Of a DNA stretch of 64,000 bases, positions 61,336-64,000 are shown piece after piece. A program made the position numbers and the translations under genes. The notes under the pieces were generated by a model, which worked only from the letters and a program-made list of their open reading frames with translations, did not search any database and had not been told where the DNA came from. Source of the DNA: Ruminococcus sp. (GTDB lineage: Bacteria; Bacillota; Clostridia; Oscillospirales; Acutalibacteraceae); contig JAFUJH010000001.1 in assembly GCA_017473775.1 (NCBI GenBank), positions 1-64,000 of the forward strand, given 5' to 3'. Position 1 is the first letter of the stretch. The number at the start of each line of letters is the position of its first letter.

Positions 61336-62109
61336 TTATCTGTCTTCTGCGATTCTGTACATCAGTATGCCTGCGGCAACAGATGCGTTAAGGGAGTTTA
61401 TCCTACCCTTCATAGGCAAGGATACTATTACATCACATTTTTCTCTCACAAGTCTGCCGATGCCCTTGCCCTCGTTGCCGATGACAAGTGCCACAGCGCC
61501 CTTCATATCACATTTGCGGTAGTCCTGTCCGTTCATATCTGCGCCGTAAACCCACAGACCCTTTTCCTTCAGAGTGTCGATGACAGAGGGAATGTTGGGT
61601 ACACGGACTACAGGCACATACTCCACAGCACCTGCGGCGGTCTTGCCTACTGTGAAGCTGAGTCCTGCACTTCTTCGGTTGGGAATGATTATGCCGTGAG
61701 CGCCTGCACATTCGGCAGTACGGATGATAGCGCCTAAGTTGTGGGGGTCCTCAATCTCGTCCAGAATAATTACGAAGGGGTCCTCCCCTCTCTCCTGAGC
61801 AAGGCTGAAGATATCCTCCAGCTCCTTGTACTCGCATACTGCGGCTACTGCGGCTATGCCCTGGTGTGTACCTCCTGAGCACATATAGTCCAGCTTCTTG
61901 GGGTCAACCTCTTTAATGCGGAGCTTTTTCTCCTTTGCTTTTGCAAGGATTCCCACAATAGCGCCTGTCTTGGCGCCCCTTGCTACGAGTACAGAGTCAA
62001 TGGCTCTGCCTGATCGGATAGCCTCGCTGACGGGATTTCTGCCGAATATGATATCCTCACTGCGGTCTGCAGCAGGCTTCTTTGTGTTGTCTCTTTGATT
62101 ATCTGACAT
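61336..62109 (-). CDS. rlmB: 23S rRNA (guanosine2251-2'-O)-methyltransferase RlmB
   Basis: 257 residues of the SpoU/TrmH family. It methylates the ribose of G2251 in the peptidyl-transferase centre. The N-terminal substrate-binding domain (IIFGRNPVSEAIRSGRAIDS) precedes the knotted domain, with motif 1 DEIEDPHNLGAIIRTAECAG, motif 2 VIGNEGKGIGRLVREKCD and motif 3 SLPMKGRINSLNASVAAGIL. Closely related family members (TrmH types) share these motifs, so the exact target is by similarity. About 40 bases separate it from the degenerate ATPase gene. Confidence 0.92.
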   Translation of the reverse strand: MSDNQRDNTKKPAADRSEDIIFGRNPVSEAIRSGRAIDSVLVARGAKTGAIVGILAKAKEKKLRIKEVDPKKLDYMCSGGTHQGIAAVAAVCEYKELEDIFSLAQERGEDPFVIILDEIEDPHNLGAIIRTAECAGAHGIIIPNRRSAGLSFTVGKTAAGAVEYVPVVRVPNIPSVIDTLKEKGLWVYGADMNGQDYRKCDMKGAVALVIGNEGKGIGRLVREKCDVIVSLPMKGRINSLNASVAAGILMYRIAEDR

Positions 62110-62265
62110 ATTTATCTTTCCTCTTTATATGTACTACTGTTTATTTGCGTACACTTATTATCTGCTTGTTTTAGAAATACCTATACATATTATATTGTAA
62201 CACAAAAGAGATTGTTTGAGAATAGCCTTTGCTAAAAATTTACGGGTATTTTTGTAAGAAATAGC

Positions 62266-62850
62266 CTATTTCATATACAGAGTGTCGAGGACTCGGGCAC
62301 CCGGGTCGGGGATATCAACAGGGACACCGTATTCTCCTGTGACAGGGTCGCGGAAAAGGTCGGCTTCAGGAGGATAGTAGGTGAAGCACAGAATCATCAC
62401 AAGCATCAGAAACAAAAGCATAAGCCCTGTGTAGAAGAACTGTCCCCGATTGCGACAGCTTACGGTCAGCTTGTATGAAATATAGTGGGCTAAAAAGGAG
62501 AATACAAGCCCTGACAACAGGTCTACGATTAAAACTGATTTGCCAAGAAGTCCTGTGTACAGATAGAAAAAGCCTGCAATGGATATGCACAGTGCGTATA
62601 CTCCCACAGCCTTAGCCCAGACAAATGCTTTGAGAGGAGGCTGAGCCCACAGAAGTTCTACCACTGCCCATATCAGGTATGCAATTGCAAAAATTTTCAG
62701 ATGCTCCCAGACGCTCTCATTCACAGCCCCTAACAATGCACCCAGTACCGACTCGCCTGTTAATTCAAACAGAAAATGCAAAAAGGAGGCAATGGCAAAA
62801 ACCACTATACCTCCTGCAGCTTCCAGTTTTTTAAATAATTTTTCTGTCAT
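62266..62850 (-). CDS. DUF6512-like multi-pass membrane protein
   Basis: 194 residues from the ATG at 62850, with AGGTGAG six bases upstream. It has six hydrophobic helices, starting MTEKLFKKLEAAGGIVVFAI. The segment ALLGAVNESVWEHLKIFAIA, with conserved N-E-S-x-W-E-H, is characteristic of the DUF6512 family. The C-terminal part FTYYPPEADLFRDPVTGEYG faces one side of the membrane. Function unknown. It is probably cotranscribed with the small gene upstream (53-base gap). Confidence 0.75.
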   Translation of the reverse strand: MTEKLFKKLEAAGGIVVFAIASFLHFLFELTGESVLGALLGAVNESVWEHLKIFAIAYLIWAVVELLWAQPPLKAFVWAKAVGVYALCISIAGFFYLYTGLLGKSVLIVDLLSGLVFSFLAHYISYKLTVSCRNRGQFFYTGLMLLFLMLVMILCFTYYPPEADLFRDPVTGEYGVPVDIPDPGARVLDTLYMK

Positions 62851-62902
62851 AATCTCACCTGTACAATGTATGCACAGGGGTTTGGGAATATAACTTAATT
62901 GC

Positions 62903-63169
62903 TTACAGCACAAAGCAGTGAATCAGAGTGGAGATTCCTGCTCCTATCAGTGCAGAGAAGCCGAGCCTCAACGCCCAGAACCCGAAACTTCGCTTGACGC
63001 CCATACAGGAGGGTCTGCCTATATCCTTCATAAGGCTTTTTGCTTCTTTGTCCAGTACACTTTGCTGAATCCTCACATATTCGGGGCGAACCACAAGCCA
63101 TGCACGCTCGTAGTATATGCTGTTAGGGTCGGATATCTCTATCACCTGTCTGTTTACGCCTTTTATCAC
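62903..63169 (-). CDS. Small single-pass membrane protein of unknown function
   Basis: 88 residues from a GTG start with AAGGAG eight bases upstream. A soluble part (VNRQVIEISDPNSIYYERAW and QQSVLDKEAKSLMKDI) is followed by one C-terminal helix (LGFSALIGAGISTLIHCFVL). I do not recognise a family, but the IEISDPNSIYYERA pattern and clear ribosome site support a real gene. It is cotranscribed with the DUF6512-like gene. Confidence 0.6.
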   Translation of the reverse strand: MIKGVNRQVIEISDPNSIYYERAWLVVRPEYVRIQQSVLDKEAKSLMKDIGRPSCMGVKRSFGFWALRLGFSALIGAGISTLIHCFVL

Positions 63170-63636
63170 TGCTGTCTCTCCTTTTTTGTGCTTTGTGCTA
63201 TCAGTAGCATTGGCTTGTTTTGGTTGATATATTCAGGACGGGACAGAAGAATTTTAAAATTGGTAGGTTTTTCTGATAATTGGGCAGGTGTGCAGTGCTT
63301 TATAATTCTCTAAGAAAATCATTAATAATTTCCTGTTAGAACTATACGGATTGTATTATTCGTATTTATCAACAAAAATGTTGAAAACTATGTGGAAAAT
63401 GTGAATAACTAAGCTCTCAAACCCAGATTTTAACTAAATCGAAGTGAAATTTCCTTTTTTGAATAAAACTTCAGTGTGTTGAAAAATATTCTTTTTTAGG
63501 ATTTTCGCGGATTTAATTTTACAATCTGTATTATCGACAAAGTCAACGGATAAAAGAGAATTTTCAAAAATTTTTATTATTACAAAAAAGAACAACGGTC
63601 CTTGCACAAAGCAAAAACCGTTGAGTGATTTACAGG
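63170..63636. other. AT-rich intergenic region with a cluster of DnaA-box-like 9-mers
   Basis: About 470 AT-rich bases without an ORF. One-mismatch matches to TTATCCACA lie at 63366 (TTATCAACA), 63391 (TGTGGAAAA, reverse), 63400 (TGTGAATAA, reverse) and 63531 (TTATCGACA). Two-mismatch sites (TGTTGAAAA) lie at 63379 and 63477. Four of these fall within 43 bases and two are directly adjacent. The region also holds the promoter of the 88-residue gene and the terminator of the PAP2 gene. A DnaA-binding role is inference. Confidence 0.5.
63593..63623 (-). terminator. Terminator after the PAP2 gene
   Basis: CAACGGT (63593-63599) pairs with ACCGTTG (63617-63623); on the minus strand TTCTTTTTTG follows. 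Confidence 0.75.
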
Positions 63637-64000
63637 TTATCTGATAAGATTGGCGGCTATTACATTATAAAGTGCCACCGATGAGAATCCGCAGCCAAGC
63701 CCCAGTATGACACCTGCGGCAACATCTGTCAGGTAGTGAACACGCAGATAAAGTCGGCTGAAGGCAATCAGGGTTGCCAACACAAAGGTGGGAATTATAA
63801 TCCACACAGGACATCTGAGCATAGTCACTGCTACTACAGAGAAGGAGGAGGCAGAGTGCCCCGATGGGAAGGAGTAGTACTTGGGACGCTTGATAATCTG
63901 CTCGTCCTCGGGCAACTCCTCAGAGGGGCGTACCCTTGCCACAAGACGCTTGATTGTAATTTCTCCTATAAGCCAGGTGATAAACAGGCTGAGGAGGATA
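63637..64000 (-). CDS. PAP2-family phosphatase, partial (N-terminus outside window)
   Basis: The open frame runs from the window end to the stop at 63637, about 120 residues. The three PAP2 motifs are present: KRLVARVRP (KxxxxxxRP), YSFPSGHSASSF (PSGH) and SRLYLRVHYLTD (SRxxxxxHxxxD). Members dephosphorylate lipid pyrophosphates such as undecaprenyl pyrophosphate or phosphatidate at the membrane surface. A GTG at 63942 lies inside the first motif, so the true start is further upstream, beyond the window. Confidence 0.9.
   Translation of the reverse strand, partial: ILLSLFITWLIGEITIKRLVARVRPSEELPEDEQIIKRPKYYSFPSGHSASSFSVVAVTMLRCPVWIIIPTFVLATLIAFSRLYLRVHYLTDVAAGVILGLGCGFSSVALYNVIAANLIR

Overview
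The window is bacterial chromosome from a Gram-positive anaerobe of the class Clostridia. A Ruminococcus-like member of the Oscillospiraceae (R. bromii type) is my best guess. The reasons are the conserved Firmicutes origin gene order, strong Shine-Dalgarno sites with some TTG/GTG starts, a pyruvate:ferredoxin oxidoreductase, an electron-bifurcating type flavoprotein operon, a glycogen phosphorylase, and a secreted protein with two dockerin repeats. The genus is inference.

Layout. 1-4.4 kb: a GtrA-like flippase (cut by the window edge), a GT2 polyprenyl-phosphate glycosyltransferase and a divergent YfhO protein, which together look like a three-component envelope glycosylation system. 4.4-5.3 kb: a small AT-rich accessory island with a ribbon-helix-helix protein, a SLOG-domain protein, a candidate small RNA and a 34-bp perfect palindrome. 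5.3-15.2 kb: on the minus strand, dnaA, dnaN, an S4-domain gene, recF, remB, an unknown zinc-ribbon membrane protein, gyrB and gyrA. 15.2-15.7 kb: the dnaA/rpmH divergence, where the origin is expected. 15.7-26.8 kb: on the plus strand, rpmH, rnpA, yidD, yidC, jag, mnmE, mnmG, rsmG, noc, parA, parB and serS, with three identical parS-like sites. 26.9-30.7 kb: a hydroxyacid dehydrogenase and a small accessory patch with two XRE regulators, a second RHH protein, two small membrane proteins and a REP-associated (RAYT) transposase.

30.7-35 kb: a three-gene flavoprotein/iron-sulfur operon resembling the Sporomusa-type transhydrogenase (Stn). 35-45.7 kb: a lipoprotein, methylglyoxal synthase, MinD, PBP2, MreD, MreC, MreB, dUTPase, a U32 peptidase-family protein and ZapA, i.e. 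cell shape and division. 46-52.4 kb: glycogen phosphorylase and pyruvate:ferredoxin oxidoreductase on the plus strand. 52.5-64 kb: two tandem membrane sulfatase-superfamily paralogues, tRNA-Met, tRNA-Glu and tRNA-Leu, the dockerin protein, ribulose-phosphate epimerase, a large protein that looks like a catalytically dead P-type ATPase, rlmB, two small membrane proteins, an AT-rich gap holding a cluster of DnaA-box-like sites, and a PAP2 phosphatase cut by the window end.

The most unusual items are the degenerate P-type ATPase, the SLOG/small-RNA island, the DnaA recognition-helix changes together with a box-poor origin and a box cluster 48 kb away, and a REP repeat family whose units also lie in frame inside the RAYT gene. 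No CRISPR array, rRNA operon, prophage or intact insertion sequence with terminal repeats was seen.
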